From an uncultured Nitrospira sp. (GTDB lineage: Bacteria > Nitrospirota > Nitrospiria > Nitrospirales > Nitrospiraceae), in the NCBI GenBank assembly GCA_902500995.1, contig CABVSR010000019.1, forward strand, positions 1-64,000: DNA of 64,000 bases. The letters are read 5' to 3'. Shown here piece by piece: positions 46,396 through 57,205 of the stretch; position 1 is the first letter of the stretch, and each line of letters begins with the position of its first letter. The notes beneath the pieces were generated by a model. That model did no database searches, was not told the DNA's origin, and saw only the letters and a list, made by a program, of their open reading frames with translations. Position numbers and translations under genes: made by a program.

Positions 46396-46908
46396 CTACT
46401 TCAAAACTTTGAAACCGGTAATCGTCCGCCCATCGAGCGTCACTTCCATCGCGACCAATTCTTGCGACGCCTTGATGATCTGATCCATGAGATTCTTATC
46501 CTTCACCGCCAGGCGAACGGTGGTCGCCGCTTGATGCCATCCGGCGTATGGAGCATTCTTCTCCGCACCGCCCGTGAAGCCCCAGGCGCAGCAGGTAAAC
46601 AAAGGATCCGGCGGCTTCACGTCCATCTGCGTTGAAGAACGGCCACCACCCTCACCGGAAGCGGGTTCACCGGTGTTCCAGTATTGAATGCCGAAGAGGA
46701 TTTCGTGCTCGGGATTATCCGCCCACTGCGACCAGACACGACCTTTTAAGGTATTCGTGGGTTCACCCTTGAAAAACTTCCCACTGCCCGTCGTCACTTC
46801 GCTGGGGCCGCCACCGGCTGGAGCGTCGGCCGCCATCGAGACACCGGCGGTCAACAAGCCGACAACGGAGGAGACTGCAAGTGCGGCTAGAATTCCGACC
46901 CTATTCAT
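46396..46908 (-). CDS. Exported protein of unknown function with CC motif
   Basis: A 170-residue protein with a signal peptide (MNRVGILAALAVSSVVGLLT, cleavage after SMA near residue 26). The mature part has NTLKGRVWSQW, a Gly-rich loop (GEPASGEGGGRSS), a vicinal Cys pair in PLFTCCAWGF, and a C-terminal half (VRLAVKDKN, then EVTLDGRTITGFKVL) that looks like OB-type beta strands. A short [TN]TL[QK]GRV segment recurs in its neighbour. No family is recognised. ATG 46908 has a strong AAGGAGG site; a longer frame from 46986 does not. It is the first gene after a promoter with a long leader. Confidence 0.8.
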   Translation of the reverse strand: MNRVGILAALAVSSVVGLLTAGVSMAADAPAGGGPSEVTTGSGKFFKGEPTNTLKGRVWSQWADNPEHEILFGIQYWNTGEPASGEGGGRSSTQMDVKPPDPLFTCCAWGFTGGAEKNAPYAGWHQAATTVRLAVKDKNLMDQIIKASQELVAMEVTLDGRTITGFKVLK

Positions 46909-47279
46909 AACCCTACCCTCCTTGGAAAAATGATGACCAGAGAACCGTTGAATCACAGTATCCAAAAAAAGAGTGCAAGAAAACACAAAAAATCAGAGAA
47001 CGCGCTAGCAGCAGAAAGTGCGACACACACCCCCTTTCTCTCTGCTTACCTTCCCCTGTAATGCAGTCGAAATAAATTCAGACTTATATGATGAAAACGC
47101 GGCCATGGTACTTAAATCCACGAAACGTGTCAAGAAAATGTTTTTCGAAAATCCTACTGCAATCGTCATCAGGGACACTCACCAAACACCATCAGTTGCC
47201 GTATGAATTCGTCTAGTTCGGACCTGCCTTTCCTCGCTCCGTTGCCCCGCCGGCATGAGCCTGCCGGTCATCTGACCGA
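46909..47279. other. 371-base AT-rich intergenic region
   Basis: This gap lies between the exported-protein operon and the M16 peptidase gene, both on the minus strand. It is clearly richer in A and T than its surroundings. It holds the promoter at 47105-47133 and a roughly 190-base untranslated leader. Near its right end CCGGCA...TGCCGG forms a six-pair hairpin (about 47250-47267) without a T run, possibly the 3' end of the pnp operon transcript. I find no convincing small gene. Confidence 0.6.
47105..47133 (-). promoter_or_regulatory. Sigma-70 promoter of the exported-protein operon
   Basis: On the minus strand a perfect TTGACA (47133-47128), a 17-base spacer and TACCAT (47110-47105, four of six matches) suggest a start near 47098. 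That leaves an unusually long leader of about 190 bases before the ATG at 46908. Confidence 0.5.
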
Positions 47280-48533
47280 TTATGACGCAAACGACTGAAG
47301 ACTGTTGGACGGAATGGGCCCGAGCGCCGTGATGGCAAGGCAGCGCTGATCCAACAGAGTTTGCGCCACACGAAATACCTGATCCGTCGTCACCCGATCA
47401 ATCTCGCCGATCATCTGTTCGAGAGAGACATGGCTCCTTTGCGTGAGCTCATCCTTCGCCAATTTACTCATACGGCTATGCGAGCTTTCGAGGCTCAGCA
47501 TGAGACTGCCCTTCATTTGATTCTTCACGCGGGCCAGATCCTTGGCATCAATCCCCTTGCTGCGCAGCTTTTTCAGCTCACGGCACACCACCTCCACGAC
47601 ACGTTCCACTTCTTTCGGGCGCGTACCTGCATAGACCGTCGTCATCCCGCCGTCCGAGTAGGTGGACAGGAACGAATAAATCGAATACACCAGACCGCGC
47701 TTCTCCCTCACTTCTTGGAACAGGCGCGAACTGACGCTTCCCCCCAGAACCCCGTTGAGTGCATGGGCTGCATACCGGTCCTTATGCCCGGCCCCCAAAC
47801 CTTGCAGGCCCAAACAGAGATGGACTTGTTCAAGGGCTTTGCGCTTGACCAGCACGCCACCGCGAACTTCGGGGGGCCGACGGCTCGGCTTGACCGCGGT
47901 GCCCTTATGAGGCGCAGAAAAATAGCGCCCCAGGAGCTGTTCAAGCCGCTTCCAGGTGAAGTTTCCAGCCACTGCGACGACCGTACGCTCAGGGTCATAG
48001 TGAGAACTGACATAGGAAACCAGGTCGTTGCGGCCCAGGGCCTGAATTCTCGGCGCTTGCCCCAAAATGGGCCGTCCCAGCGGATGGCTGCCGAGCGTAT
48101 GCTTCATGTGGAGTTCCTGGACGAGATCCTCGGGATCGTCCTGAACCATCCGGATCTCTTCCAGCACCACCTGCTTTTCTTTTTCGACTTCCTTCGGCTC
48201 GAACCTCGAACGGTAGAACAGATCGGACAGGAGCTCCAGCGCTGCCTCCAATTGCTGATCGAGCACTTTCACGTAAAAGGTCGTCGTTTCGCGGGTGGTG
48301 AAGGCATTCATCTCTCCCCCCAGCGCGTCGATTTCCCGGGAGATCTGCGTTGCCGACCGGCTTCGCGTCCCCTTGAAAAACATATGCTCCAGAAAGTGAG
48401 AGAGCCCCTCTTCTCCCGGCTGCTCATCGCGCGACCCGACATTAACCCAAATGCCGATGGTGACGGACTTCAACGTCGGAAGTAATTCCGCCACAACCCG
48501 CAACTTGTTGTCGAGCACGATCTTGCGATACAC
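47280..48533 (-). CDS. M16 family metallopeptidase (processing peptidase-like)
   Basis: A 417-residue pitrilysin/insulinase-family zinc protease. The inverted zinc motif HFLEH (46-50) lies in GLSHFLEHMFFKGT, and EEIRMVQDDPEDL about 76 residues later supplies the distal Glu. It has both M16 halves in a single chain of usual length. It starts with GTG at 48533, with AGGA about ten bases upstream and only six bases after pnp. The order rpsO-pnp-M16 is seen in many bacteria (ymxG in Bacillus). Confidence 0.93.
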   Translation of the reverse strand: MYRKIVLDNKLRVVAELLPTLKSVTIGIWVNVGSRDEQPGEEGLSHFLEHMFFKGTRSRSATQISREIDALGGEMNAFTTRETTTFYVKVLDQQLEAALELLSDLFYRSRFEPKEVEKEKQVVLEEIRMVQDDPEDLVQELHMKHTLGSHPLGRPILGQAPRIQALGRNDLVSYVSSHYDPERTVVAVAGNFTWKRLEQLLGRYFSAPHKGTAVKPSRRPPEVRGGVLVKRKALEQVHLCLGLQGLGAGHKDRYAAHALNGVLGGSVSSRLFQEVREKRGLVYSIYSFLSTYSDGGMTTVYAGTRPKEVERVVEVVCRELKKLRSKGIDAKDLARVKNQMKGSLMLSLESSHSRMSKLAKDELTQRSHVSLEQMIGEIDRVTTDQVFRVAQTLLDQRCLAITALGPIPSNSLQSFAS

Positions 48534-48539
48534 GATCGA

Positions 48540-50657
48540 TTATCCTGCAGGCGTCGGCTCGGTTGCGGGAGACCCTGCAGGCGCCGGCATCGCTTCTTTC
48601 CGGCTCAAGCGAATTTTCCCCTGCTTGTCGATTTCCAACACTTTCACCTGGATCTGGTCACCCTCGGAGACCTCGTCGGTGACCGCCTTCACGCGGTGAT
48701 GGGCGAGCTGAGAAATGTGAACTAAGCCGTCCGTGCCCGGAAGGACCTCGACGAAGGCGCCGAAATCCATGATCTTCCGAACCGTTCCCAGATAAATCTT
48801 GCCGACTTCCACCTCTTCGGTCAGGCGCTTGATCATATCGATCGCCTTCTGTGCCGAGGCTTCATCCGAAGAAGCGATGGTCACATCGCCCGTGTCTTCG
48901 ACATTGATCTTCACACCGGTCTCCGCAATGATGCTGCGGATCATTTTTCCGCCCGGGCCGATGACGTCCCGGATCTTGTCCTGCTTAATCTTCATCGGGA
49001 ATATGCGCGGAGCGAAGGCGGACAACTTGGTCCTCGGCGCCGTCAACGCCTGCGCCATACATCCCAGAATATGGAGTCGGCCGGCCTTGGCCTGTGCCAG
49101 CGCTTCGCGCATCAAGGCGGAATTGATGCCCCCGATCTTAATATCCATCTGAAGCGCGGTGACCCCGTTCTTCGTGCCGGTCACTTTAAAATCCATATCG
49201 CCCAAATGGTCTTCCAAGCCGAGAATGTCAGAGAGGACCAGGACTTGATCGCCTTCCTTGATCAGTCCCATCGCAATGCCTGCGACGGGTTCCTTGATCG
49301 GGACCCCCGCGTCCAGCAATGCCAGTGTTCCGCCGCATACCGTGGCCATCGAAGAGGAGCCGTTCGACTCAAGAATTTCAGACACGATCCGAACCGTGTA
49401 GGGGAACTTGTCCTTCCCGGGCATGATCGACTTGAGTGCGCGCTCCGCCAGAGCGCCGTGCCCGACTTCGCGGCGTCCGGGGGACCGCAAGGGCCGCGCC
49501 TCGCCGACGCTGAACGGCGGGAAATTGTAGTGCAACATGAAGGTGCGCATGTACTCGCCCTCCAGGGCGTCGATGCGCTGCTCATCGTCGGTTGTTCCTA
49601 ACGTCACCACCGCTAAACTCTGCGTTTCTCCCCGGGTAAAGACTGCAGACCCGTGCGCGCGGGGCAGGACCCCCACTTCGCACGTGATGGGGCGGATGTC
49701 GGACGGACCGCGCCCATCGGCACGCACCCGTTTTTCGAGAATCATGTTACGAACTTCGGTGTACTCCAGCCCGTGGAAGGTGATCTTCACATGTCGATCG
49801 CGGTTCGGCTCATCCGATTTGAGCGCGATCAGCGTGTCCGCCAACACCTGATCCAATCGCTCTTGGCGCGCGCTCTTATTGGGAATGAGAATGGCTTCGC
49901 GGATCGGACCGGCGACGAGCTTCCGGACCTGTTCGGCCAAGGCCGCATCGATCGATTCCTGCGTCACCACCCGTTTGGGCTTGCCGGCCAGGCTGCGGAG
50001 TTCTTCGATCTTCGCGACGATTTTCTTAATCTCGCTGTGCGCCAGTTCGATCGCCTCCAGCATGGTCGCTTCAGGCAATTCATTGGCCCCCGCTTCGACC
50101 ATCATGACGGCATCGGCCGTTCCCGCAACGACAAGATGCAAGTCGCTGGTCTCCAGCGTTTCCAGGTCAGGATTTACGACAAACTGCCCGTTGACGCGTC
50201 CGATCTTGACCCCTGCAATCGGACCATTAAACGGAATGGGCGAAATCGCCAAGGCAGCAGATGCGGCGATGATCGCAATCACATCGGACACGCCGGTCTT
50301 ATCGGCGGACAGCACCGAAGTGATGACTTGGGTTTCAAAATAGTAGCCTTCGGGAAACAGCGGGCGAAGCGGACGATCGATCAACCGGCTGGTGAGCACT
50401 TCCCGCTCGGAAGGTCGGCCTTCGCGCTTGAAATACCCGCCGGGAATCTTGCCTGCCGCGTAGGTCTTTTCCTGGTAATCCACGGTCAGGGGAAGAAAGT
50501 CCACGCCGGGCTTCGCATTTTGTGATGCCACGGCCGTGGCGAGCACGACGGTGTCGCCGTACGTGGCCCAAATCGCGCCGTCTGCCTGCTTGGCAATACG
50601 GCCGGTCTCCAGCGTCAAGCGGCGTCCTGCCAGCTCGATGTCTACAACATGTTTCAT
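48540..50657 (-). CDS. pnp: Polyribonucleotide nucleotidyltransferase (PNPase)
   Basis: A 705-residue enzyme with two RNase PH-type domains ([20 protein letters not shown] in the first; GERGEV-type segment and [17 protein letters not shown] in the second), then a KH domain with [11 protein letters not shown] and an S1 domain ([19 protein letters not shown]). It degrades RNA 3'-5' with phosphate and is a degradosome component. GAGGAG seven bases upstream supports ATG 50657. It follows rpsO by 188 bases, where a hairpin is found. Confidence 0.97.
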   Translation of the reverse strand: MKHVVDIELAGRRLTLETGRIAKQADGAIWATYGDTVVLATAVASQNAKPGVDFLPLTVDYQEKTYAAGKIPGGYFKREGRPSEREVLTSRLIDRPLRPLFPEGYYFETQVITSVLSADKTGVSDVIAIIAASAALAISPIPFNGPIAGVKIGRVNGQFVVNPDLETLETSDLHLVVAGTADAVMMVEAGANELPEATMLEAIELAHSEIKKIVAKIEELRSLAGKPKRVVTQESIDAALAEQVRKLVAGPIREAILIPNKSARQERLDQVLADTLIALKSDEPNRDRHVKITFHGLEYTEVRNMILEKRVRADGRGPSDIRPITCEVGVLPRAHGSAVFTRGETQSLAVVTLGTTDDEQRIDALEGEYMRTFMLHYNFPPFSVGEARPLRSPGRREVGHGALAERALKSIMPGKDKFPYTVRIVSEILESNGSSSMATVCGGTLALLDAGVPIKEPVAGIAMGLIKEGDQVLVLSDILGLEDHLGDMDFKVTGTKNGVTALQMDIKIGGINSALMREALAQAKAGRLHILGCMAQALTAPRTKLSAFAPRIFPMKIKQDKIRDVIGPGGKMIRSIIAETGVKINVEDTGDVTIASSDEASAQKAIDMIKRLTEEVEVGKIYLGTVRKIMDFGAFVEVLPGTDGLVHISQLAHHRVKAVTDEVSEGDQIQVKVLEIDKQGKIRLSRKEAMPAPAGSPATEPTPAG

Positions 50658-50803
50658 CTATGGTCTCCTCGGTTAATCCCACAGATGCCCACAGAGATAC
50701 GTTCAATTCGTATGCAACACCGGCGCAGACATCCGCGTTGGCTGTATGCCTGCCCATTCGTTTGAACGTGTTTCAGTGTTCACCTGCGGGGACAATAGTT
50801 CGA

Positions 50804-50825
50804 CCGCCACGCAAAGCGGTGGCGG
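50804..50825 (-). other. Hairpin in the rpsO-pnp spacer
   Basis: CCGCCAC (50804-50810) pairs with GTGGCGG (50819-50825) around an eight-base loop. No T run follows. The position, between rpsO and pnp, matches that of the RNase III processing stem and weak terminator in E. coli, where PNPase autoregulates. The functional parallel is inferred from position alone. Confidence 0.4.
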
Positions 50826-50845
50826 CCGATTCGATCACGCGACGA

Positions 50846-51115
50846 CTACTTACGAATACCCAGACGTTCGATCACGGCACGGTACCGGCCTTCTTCAACA
50901 TGCCGGAGATAATCCAGCAAGCGACGACGGCGGCCGACCAACGTCAACAATCCACGCCTCGAGTGGTGATCCTTCTTATGCAATTTAAAATGTTCCGTCA
51001 GATACGTAATGCGGTTCGTCAGAATGGCAATTTGCACCTCCGGAGAGCCGGTGTCCTTGTCATGCTGCTGAAAGCTCTTCATCAACTCCGTTTTTACTTC
51101 TTTTACCAGTGCCAT
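50846..51115 (-). CDS. rpsO: 30S ribosomal protein S15
   Basis: An 89-residue protein with the S15 signature: [39 protein letters not shown] and [11 protein letters not shown], in full length. It binds the 16S rRNA central domain with S6 and S18. GGAG sits nine bases before the ATG. It lies between truB and pnp as usual. Confidence 0.98.
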   Translation of the reverse strand: MALVKEVKTELMKSFQQHDKDTGSPEVQIAILTNRITYLTEHFKLHKKDHHSRRGLLTLVGRRRRLLDYLRHVEEGRYRAVIERLGIRK

Positions 51116-51121
51116 ACGTCT

Positions 51122-52147
51122 CTACTCCTCTATTGAATTCGCGATCCTACCACCCTGCAATTCGTCCGTAACCAATACCTTTGACACCGCAATCGACAGC
51201 TCACTTGCCCTCCGCGCCCGATCGTCGAGTCCTGCGGGCATCGTGCCGATCGCCAACAATCGCCCAGCCGGGTCCTTGATGCGGATGGCCCGCCCCGAGG
51301 CTTCCGACAGATCCGCCGGCATCCCCTGCCAACTCACCACATCGGTAGCCGGAATCGGCATCCCATGAACCACCCGTCGCGCGGTCTCCGCTCCGATCAG
51401 GCAGGCGGGAAGCCCCGCCAGCGCCTCGTCCAGCGTTAACATCGAGGCAGCCAATGTTCCCCTAGCCAGATGTGTCTCGACCTCATCGACGGTCAAAGCC
51501 TGCTCTACCAGCAGCGGCCCCACGCGCTCGCGAACCAACGTCGCCAGATGCCCGCCCACCCCCAGGCGTTCTCCGATATCCGCGCAGAGTGTTCTGATAT
51601 AGGTTCCCTTGGAGCATGCAACACGAAGCACGACATCCGGAAGCTGAATGCTGAGCACGTCCAAACGGTAGACCGTGACTTCCCGGGCCTCGCGTGCGAT
51701 GGCTTTCCCGGCGCGAGCGGACTTGTACAGAGGAACTCCCCCTACCTTCACGGCGGAGTACATGGGAGGAATCTGATGAATGCGGCCTTCGAACCGCGCC
51801 ACCGTTTCCCGGAGATGAGCTTCGGTCACGGTGGTCAGCGGCGAGCGCTGGAGCACCGTCCCCGTGGCGTCTTGAGTATCGGTCGTTTCACCCAATCTCA
51901 GTTGCGCCACATAGGTCTTATCCCACTCCAGCAGATATTCGGCGATGCGTGTGCCCCGGCCGACCAGCAACGGCAAGACCCCTGTGGCCGCGGGGTCGAG
52001 GGTGCCTGCATGGCCCAGTTTCATTCCGCGCAACTTCCCTCGGATCCGGGCGACCACATCATGTGAGGTCCATCCGGCTTCCTTGCGGACATTGAGCACT
52101 CCGTCCTGCACCATCGTCGCTGTATGGGATTCCGTCGATGCGATCAT
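51122..52147 (-). CDS. truB: tRNA pseudouridine(55) synthase
   Basis: A 341-residue enzyme with the TruB catalytic motif LGHAGTLDPAATGVLPLL (Asp nucleophile), WTSHDVVARIRG, the RFEGRIHQIPPMYSAVKV thumb loop and KGTYIRTL. It makes pseudouridine 55 in the T-loop. The C-terminal extension beyond the core resembles a PUA-like domain. Two starts are possible, ATG 52147 or 52114; neither has a strong ribosome binding site. It is nine bases after rbfA. Confidence 0.96.
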   Translation of the reverse strand: MIASTESHTATMVQDGVLNVRKEAGWTSHDVVARIRGKLRGMKLGHAGTLDPAATGVLPLLVGRGTRIAEYLLEWDKTYVAQLRLGETTDTQDATGTVLQRSPLTTVTEAHLRETVARFEGRIHQIPPMYSAVKVGGVPLYKSARAGKAIAREAREVTVYRLDVLSIQLPDVVLRVACSKGTYIRTLCADIGERLGVGGHLATLVRERVGPLLVEQALTVDEVETHLARGTLAASMLTLDEALAGLPACLIGAETARRVVHGMPIPATDVVSWQGMPADLSEASGRAIRIKDPAGRLLAIGTMPAGLDDRARRASELSIAVSKVLVTDELQGGRIANSIEE

Positions 52148-52156
52148 AGTCGTGGG

Positions 52157-52555
52157 TTACACATCGGCGCGAGGAGACTCTGCGAGCATGTCTTCTCTGG
52201 CGTCTTCCTGATGCAATCCGTCCAACAACGCCAGAACTCGATCGGCTCGTGGACCGCTGACATCTTTCATAAAGATCAATTCCGGCAGATAGCGGAGCGC
52301 CAGGCGCCGCCCGAGCTCCGCTCGGACAAAACCGCTCGCTTTAGCCAACCCCTCGAATACCAGCCGTTCGTCCTTGTTCTGCTCCATGGTCGTGACAAAC
52401 ACGCGGGCAATGCGCAAATCCTTGGTTAACTCCACATCGGTCACCGTCACGGAGCGCACGCGCGGGTCCTTGATCTTCCGCATCAGGATGTCCGCCACTT
52501 CCATGCGGATCTGATCGGCTACCCGATCGGCCCGGCTGTACGTCGATTTCGTCAT
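52157..52555 (-). CDS. rbfA: 30S ribosome-binding factor A
   Basis: A 132-residue KH-fold protein: SRADRVADQIRMEVADILMR at the N-terminus, then DPRVRSVTVTDVELTKDLRI and the ALRYLPELIF segment. It helps 16S 5' end maturation and cold adaptation. AAGG in the upstream sequence sits about eight bases before the ATG. It lies between the DUF503 gene and truB. Confidence 0.95.
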   Translation of the reverse strand: MTKSTYSRADRVADQIRMEVADILMRKIKDPRVRSVTVTDVELTKDLRIARVFVTTMEQNKDERLVFEGLAKASGFVRAELGRRLALRYLPELIFMKDVSGPRADRVLALLDGLHQEDAREDMLAESPRADV

Positions 52556-52564
52556 GACACCGCC

Positions 52565-52846
52565 TTACAGCAGTTCGATCCGAGAGCGGAGCAACTGAAT
52601 TGTGGGCACCCCCTGAATCAAGTTCACGGCTTGGTCCAGCACCTGGTTGACGTGGGCGGACTCATTCGCGACGCAGGCCAACCCTAAAATGGCCTTCTGC
52701 CACAACTCCTGATCTCCCACTTCAGCCACGGACAGGTTGAACTTATCCCGCAAACGCTTTTTCAGACTCTGCAGAACCTGCCGCTTGTCCTTTAACGACT
52801 GTCCATCGGGGATAAACAATTCGACCGTACACAGTCCGACGATCAT
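52565..52846 (-). CDS. DUF503 (YlxP-like) protein
   Basis: A 93-residue protein with the DUF503 opening [20 protein letters not shown] and the [17 protein letters not shown] segment. Members sit almost always between infB and rbfA and are thought to act in 30S biogenesis. The start overlaps the infB stop (ATGA), so translation is coupled. Confidence 0.93.
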   Translation of the reverse strand: MIVGLCTVELFIPDGQSLKDKRQVLQSLKKRLRDKFNLSVAEVGDQELWQKAILGLACVANESAHVNQVLDQAVNLIQGVPTIQLLRSRIELL

Positions 52847-55425
52847 GCCCGATGAGGTTGCGGGGAGGTGCCGCGCTGTGCCGATTCGAGCTTCGCCGCC
52901 ACCTTGTCGATGGCAAAGGCCTCGATAATGTCTCCTGATTTGAGGTCGTTGAAGTTTTCAACGGTGATGCCGCATTCATATCCCTGCTGGACCTCGCGCA
53001 CATCATCTTTGAAACGCCTCAGCGAGCCCAACTTGCCTTCATACACCACCACACTATCTCGAATCACCCGCACGCCGACACTCGCCCGGGAGATGACACC
53101 ATCGACCACATAACAGCCGGCCACCATGCCGGCCTTGGGAATGGTGAACATTTGCCGCACTTCGGCGCGCCCGAGAATGCGCTCCTTCAGCGTAGGTTCG
53201 AGCAGACCCTCCATCGCAGCCCGAATGTCGTTCAGCGCATCGTAAATGATGCTGTAGAGACGGACATCGACGCCTTCCCGCTCCGCCAGCGCGGCCGCTT
53301 TCGGCTCGGGACGGATGTTGAATCCGATGACAATCGCCTTGGAGGCGGCCGCCAACAGAATATCGGTTTCGGTAATCCCTCCGACTCCGGTATGCATGAC
53401 CCGCAATTTGACGGCGCCGGCCGGCATCTTTTCCACGGCCGCAGCCAGGGCTTCCGATGAACCCTGCACATCGGCCTTGATCACAATAGGCAGCTCCTTG
53501 ACATTGCCCTCTTGGATTTTGGCAAACAGATCGTCCAGACTGACTTTGGCCGGGCCGGCCAAATCCGCAGCCCGCTGCTTCATCGCCCGTTCTTGCGCGA
53601 TCTCGCGGGCGACCCGCTCATCCTTCACAATGGTAAAGGCATCGCCGGCCGACGGCACTCCCGGCAATCCGATCACTTCGACCGGCACCGATGGGCCCGC
53701 TTCCGTGGTTTTCTTGCCGGTATCAGTGATCAACGCGCGAACACGGCCGCTGAAATTGCCGACGACAAACGCGTCTCCCACATGCAAGGTCCCGCTTTGC
53801 ACCAGAACCGTCGCGATGGGACCCCGCCCCCGGTCCAGTTTCGCCTCGATGACGAGCCCCTTCGCCATGCGCGCAGGATCGGCTTTCAATTCCAGGACTT
53901 CCGCCTGCAGAAGAATCATTTCCAGCAGTTGATCCAGACCCGTCCGTTGTTTCGCGGACACTTCCACCATGATCGTGTCACCGCCCCACGACTCAGCCAC
54001 CAGCCCATGCTCGGTGAGGGCATTTTTCACACGATCGACGTTGGCTCCCGGCTTATCGACTTTATTGATCGCGACAATCAACGGCACTCCGGCGGCCTTG
54101 GCATGATGAATGGCCTCAACCGTCTGCGGCATCACACCATCGTCTGCCGCCACGACCAGAATGACGATATCCGTCGCCTTTGCGCCGCGAGCGCGCATCG
54201 CCGTGAACGCTTCGTGGCCCGGTGTATCGAGAAACGTGACCTGCTTGCCGTGGACACCGACGATATAGGCGCCGATATGCTGCGTAATCCCTCCGGCTTC
54301 ACCCTCCGCCACTTTCGTTTCACGAATCGCATCCAGCAGGGACGTTTTTCCGTGATCGACATGGCCCATGATCGTGACCACCGGGGGCCGCGGCACCGCC
54401 TGTTCTTCACCGGAGGATTGCGCCGCCTCTTCCAGCAAGGCTTCGCCCACCTTCTCCGTCGACACTTCCACCCGGGCGCCGTATTCTTCGGCAATCAACG
54501 ACGCCGCTTCCAGATTGATCGATTGGTTGAAGGTCACCATCTGTCCCATATCCATCAGCTTCCGGACCACATCCGCCGGGCGCTGACCGATGAGTTCTGC
54601 AAATTCTTTGACGCTCACTCCGGCCGTCAATTTCACGCTTTTCTTTCTCGGCTTCGTGATTTCCGATGGCGAGGCATGGTGAATATGTTTTGAACGATCT
54701 TCGCGCCGCTGGACCGGGATTGCCCGCAAGTCTCCCCACCGCGTCGCGTCGTTCTTAAACTTCGCTTCGTCTTCCTCCCGGGTCCGGGGGGCCTTTTTGG
54801 CCTTTTTCAGTTTTTCGCGCGCGGCGGCTTCGCTTTCCAATGCGTCCTGCGCCGGGCTTTTCTTTTTCGCTGCCGCAAAGGGGTCGGCGGGAGGACTCTG
54901 GACCAGGGAGGGCTGAGCGGGCTTCATCGCGACATCTTCGGCGGTCGCAGCCACAGGTGGTTGTGCCGCGGCTTCTCCGGTCGGGGCAGGCTCGATCGAG
55001 GCCGCTTCACCCACGTCTGAACCGGGCAGGACCGGAGCCACCGCCGCGGCGTCAGGGACTGCGGGAGCAGCCGGCGCAAACACCGCTTCCGCCGCGGCCA
55101 ACGGCGCGACCGCGTCCTCCGCGCCTTCCTCGCGTTTCTTCTTGATGAGAATGCGCTTTTTATCGGGCTTCGGAGGCTCTTCGTGCACGGCCGCGTGGGA
55201 GGACCCGGATTCTTTCGACGCACGACCCATTTTTTTCGCCTCATGCCCGGGAGAAGATGTCTGACCGGCGCGCGCCTTCGAGCCAAGCTTGTCGAGCGCG
55301 ATGCGGATCGAGCCCTCATCCAAGGCGCTGCTGTGGGATGCCACCGGAATCCCGAGCCGCTTCAGTTCAGGAATCAGCTCCCGATTTTCCATCCCCAGCT
55401 GCTTCGCTAATTCATACACGCGCAT
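52843..55425 (-). CDS. infB: Translation initiation factor IF-2
   Basis: An 860-residue factor. IF2-N ([20 protein letters not shown]) is followed by a long Ala/Pro/Lys-rich linker (about 55-250), a second IF2-N domain ([20 protein letters not shown]), then the G domain: [18 protein letters not shown] and NKVDKPG. C-terminal domains II-IV follow to the end. It places fMet-tRNA on the 30S subunit. It lies 62 bases after nusA. Confidence 0.97.
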   Translation of the reverse strand: MRVYELAKQLGMENRELIPELKRLGIPVASHSSALDEGSIRIALDKLGSKARAGQTSSPGHEAKKMGRASKESGSSHAAVHEEPPKPDKKRILIKKKREEGAEDAVAPLAAAEAVFAPAAPAVPDAAAVAPVLPGSDVGEAASIEPAPTGEAAAQPPVAATAEDVAMKPAQPSLVQSPPADPFAAAKKKSPAQDALESEAAAREKLKKAKKAPRTREEDEAKFKNDATRWGDLRAIPVQRREDRSKHIHHASPSEITKPRKKSVKLTAGVSVKEFAELIGQRPADVVRKLMDMGQMVTFNQSINLEAASLIAEEYGARVEVSTEKVGEALLEEAAQSSGEEQAVPRPPVVTIMGHVDHGKTSLLDAIRETKVAEGEAGGITQHIGAYIVGVHGKQVTFLDTPGHEAFTAMRARGAKATDIVILVVAADDGVMPQTVEAIHHAKAAGVPLIVAINKVDKPGANVDRVKNALTEHGLVAESWGGDTIMVEVSAKQRTGLDQLLEMILLQAEVLELKADPARMAKGLVIEAKLDRGRGPIATVLVQSGTLHVGDAFVVGNFSGRVRALITDTGKKTTEAGPSVPVEVIGLPGVPSAGDAFTIVKDERVAREIAQERAMKQRAADLAGPAKVSLDDLFAKIQEGNVKELPIVIKADVQGSSEALAAAVEKMPAGAVKLRVMHTGVGGITETDILLAAASKAIVIGFNIRPEPKAAALAEREGVDVRLYSIIYDALNDIRAAMEGLLEPTLKERILGRAEVRQMFTIPKAGMVAGCYVVDGVISRASVGVRVIRDSVVVYEGKLGSLRRFKDDVREVQQGYECGITVENFNDLKSGDIIEAFAIDKVAAKLESAQRGTSPQPHRA

Positions 55426-55487
55426 ACAATACCGCTCTGCTCCACCCGCTTAAATATTGCCATTCAGCTCGTGACTTGCGAGCCGCT

Positions 55488-56627
55488 TCAGTCCGCCTGC
55501 TGCGCCGCAGCCCGCGCTTCATCCTGCTGGCGCTGAGCTTCAGTCTCTTCCGCCAAGGCGGCTTTGATGTCCCGATCCCGCTCCGCCTTTTCTTTTTCGT
55601 ATTCCGTGGCGCTGATGATATCGATCTTCCAACCGGTCAGGCGGGCAGCGAGTCGAACATTTTGCCCGTTCTTCCCGATCGCCAAGGACAGCTGCGAGTC
55701 GGCGACCACCACCAATGCCGACTTCTTCTCTTCATCGATGCCGACCTTCTCGATCGTCGCGGGATTCAAGGCTTCCGCGATGAACACGCGCGGGTCCTGC
55801 GTCCAGGTAATAATGTCGATTTTTTCTCCGCGCAACTCTCGCACCACAGCCTGCACGCGCGACCCTTTGATCCCGACACAGGCCCCGACCGGATCGACGG
55901 CTTTATCACGGGATGACACCGCGATTTTGGTGCGATCACCGGGCTCACGCACGATTGATTTGATCTCAACGATTTTTTCGCCGACTTCCGGGACTTCCAA
56001 CTCGAACATCTTCGCGACAAACTGCGGATGGCTACGGGAGAGGATGACCTGGACATCTTTGGGCGTACGGCGCACTTCCAGCAGCAACGCCTTCACGCGA
56101 TCTCCCCGCCGGTAGGTTTCGCGCGGGATCTGTTCCTGAATAGGAAGAATGGCCTCAGTCTTACCGAGATCGACCAGGAAGTTTCGCCGCTCCATGCCGA
56201 GGATGATGCCGTTGACAAGGTCTCCCTGGCGAGTCGAATATTCCTTTTGAACGGCTTCCCATTCAGCTTCCCTGACTTTTTGAAAAATCACCTGCTTCGC
56301 CGTTTGCGCGGCAATTCGGCCCAATTCGTCCATCTCGATGAGAGACCCGATTTCGTCACCGAGCTCCGCGCCTTCATCATATTCGCGCGCCTCTTTCAGA
56401 GAAATCTCGGCTTTCGGATTGGCCACCGTATCGACGATGATTTTCTTGGACACGACCGAAATTTCGCCGGTCTTGCTGTCGATCTCGACCTGGATATTTT
56501 CGGCTTGGCCGAATCGTTTCTTCGCAGCGGTTTGCAGCGCTGACTCGATCGCGCCAATGACCCTGGCCTTATCGATGCCCTTTTGACGGCCGATTTCATC
56601 GATGACGGCGATCAACTCTCGGTTCAT
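55488..56627 (-). CDS. nusA: Transcription termination/antitermination factor NusA
   Basis: A 379-residue protein: N-terminal RNA polymerase-binding domain, S1 domain (QGDLVNGIILGMERRNFLVD), then two KH domains (VGACVGIKGSRVQAVV and LVVADSQLSLAIGKNGQN). It lacks the C-terminal acidic repeats of E. coli NusA, as most non-gamma-proteobacterial forms do. GAGG nine bases upstream supports the ATG. It lies between rimP and infB in the standard order. Confidence 0.97.
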   Translation of the reverse strand: MNRELIAVIDEIGRQKGIDKARVIGAIESALQTAAKKRFGQAENIQVEIDSKTGEISVVSKKIIVDTVANPKAEISLKEAREYDEGAELGDEIGSLIEMDELGRIAAQTAKQVIFQKVREAEWEAVQKEYSTRQGDLVNGIILGMERRNFLVDLGKTEAILPIQEQIPRETYRRGDRVKALLLEVRRTPKDVQVILSRSHPQFVAKMFELEVPEVGEKIVEIKSIVREPGDRTKIAVSSRDKAVDPVGACVGIKGSRVQAVVRELRGEKIDIITWTQDPRVFIAEALNPATIEKVGIDEEKKSALVVVADSQLSLAIGKNGQNVRLAARLTGWKIDIISATEYEKEKAERDRDIKAALAEETEAQRQQDEARAAAQQAD

Positions 56628-56668
56628 AGCTCACACCTCATGGTTAACACATTACCGGGCCCCGCCGG

Positions 56669-57190
56669 TTATTTCGAAAACTCAACCTTCCGACGCGCCA
56701 ACGCGATGTGATCAAACTCCAGCCGAATCGTTTCCGTCGTTTTCTTCTGCTGGACGGCCAATGTCACCGCGCGATCCTCCACTTCCACCACCGTCCCGGC
56801 CAGCCGCCACTGCGACTGAACCGGCTCGCGCAATTTCAGCGTCACCGGCTGCCCGATCAGACGCCGATAGTCCTGCGCGCTACGCAGGGGACGATCCAAG
56901 CCGGGCGAAGATATTTCCAATGTATAGGCATGGGGAAACGGATCGATCACGTCCAGCGCCGGACTCAGGGAACGGTGCGCCTGCTCGCAGTCTGTCAGCG
57001 AAATTCCCCCCGGTTTATCGATGAAGACCCGAACCACGGTCCGGGGACCTTGGCCGACACAGACTATTTCGACCAACTCAAGGCCATGGGATTGCAGAAT
57101 GGGAGCCGCAATTTCTTGCACGCGGAGGTTGAGCGCCTCAGCGCGTCTTACCGAAGGCTTCCCTGCCGACACCGCTCCCGCATCACTCAT
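56669..57190 (-). CDS. rimP: Ribosome maturation factor RimP
   Basis: A 173-residue protein with the RimP features SHGLELVEIVCVGQGPRTVVR, FIDKPGGISLTDCEQAHRSL and the YTLEISSPGLDRPLRSAQDY motif. It acts in 30S maturation. I chose ATG 57190; a TTG at 57211 would put the start inside the U tract of the hairpin described separately. It opens the rimP-nusA-infB operon. The Pro-Gly-Leu-Asp-Arg signature and length are normal. Confidence 0.95.
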   Translation of the reverse strand: MSDAGAVSAGKPSVRRAEALNLRVQEIAAPILQSHGLELVEIVCVGQGPRTVVRVFIDKPGGISLTDCEQAHRSLSPALDVIDPFPHAYTLEISSPGLDRPLRSAQDYRRLIGQPVTLKLREPVQSQWRLAGTVVEVEDRAVTLAVQQKKTTETIRLEFDHIALARRKVEFSK

Positions 57191-57205
57191 AGGCAAAAGT
57201 TGCTC

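Noticed and set aside
53512-54693. A 393-codon plus-strand open frame inside infB
   Set aside because: It lies opposite the conserved GTPase domain of IF-2; the product shows no family features.
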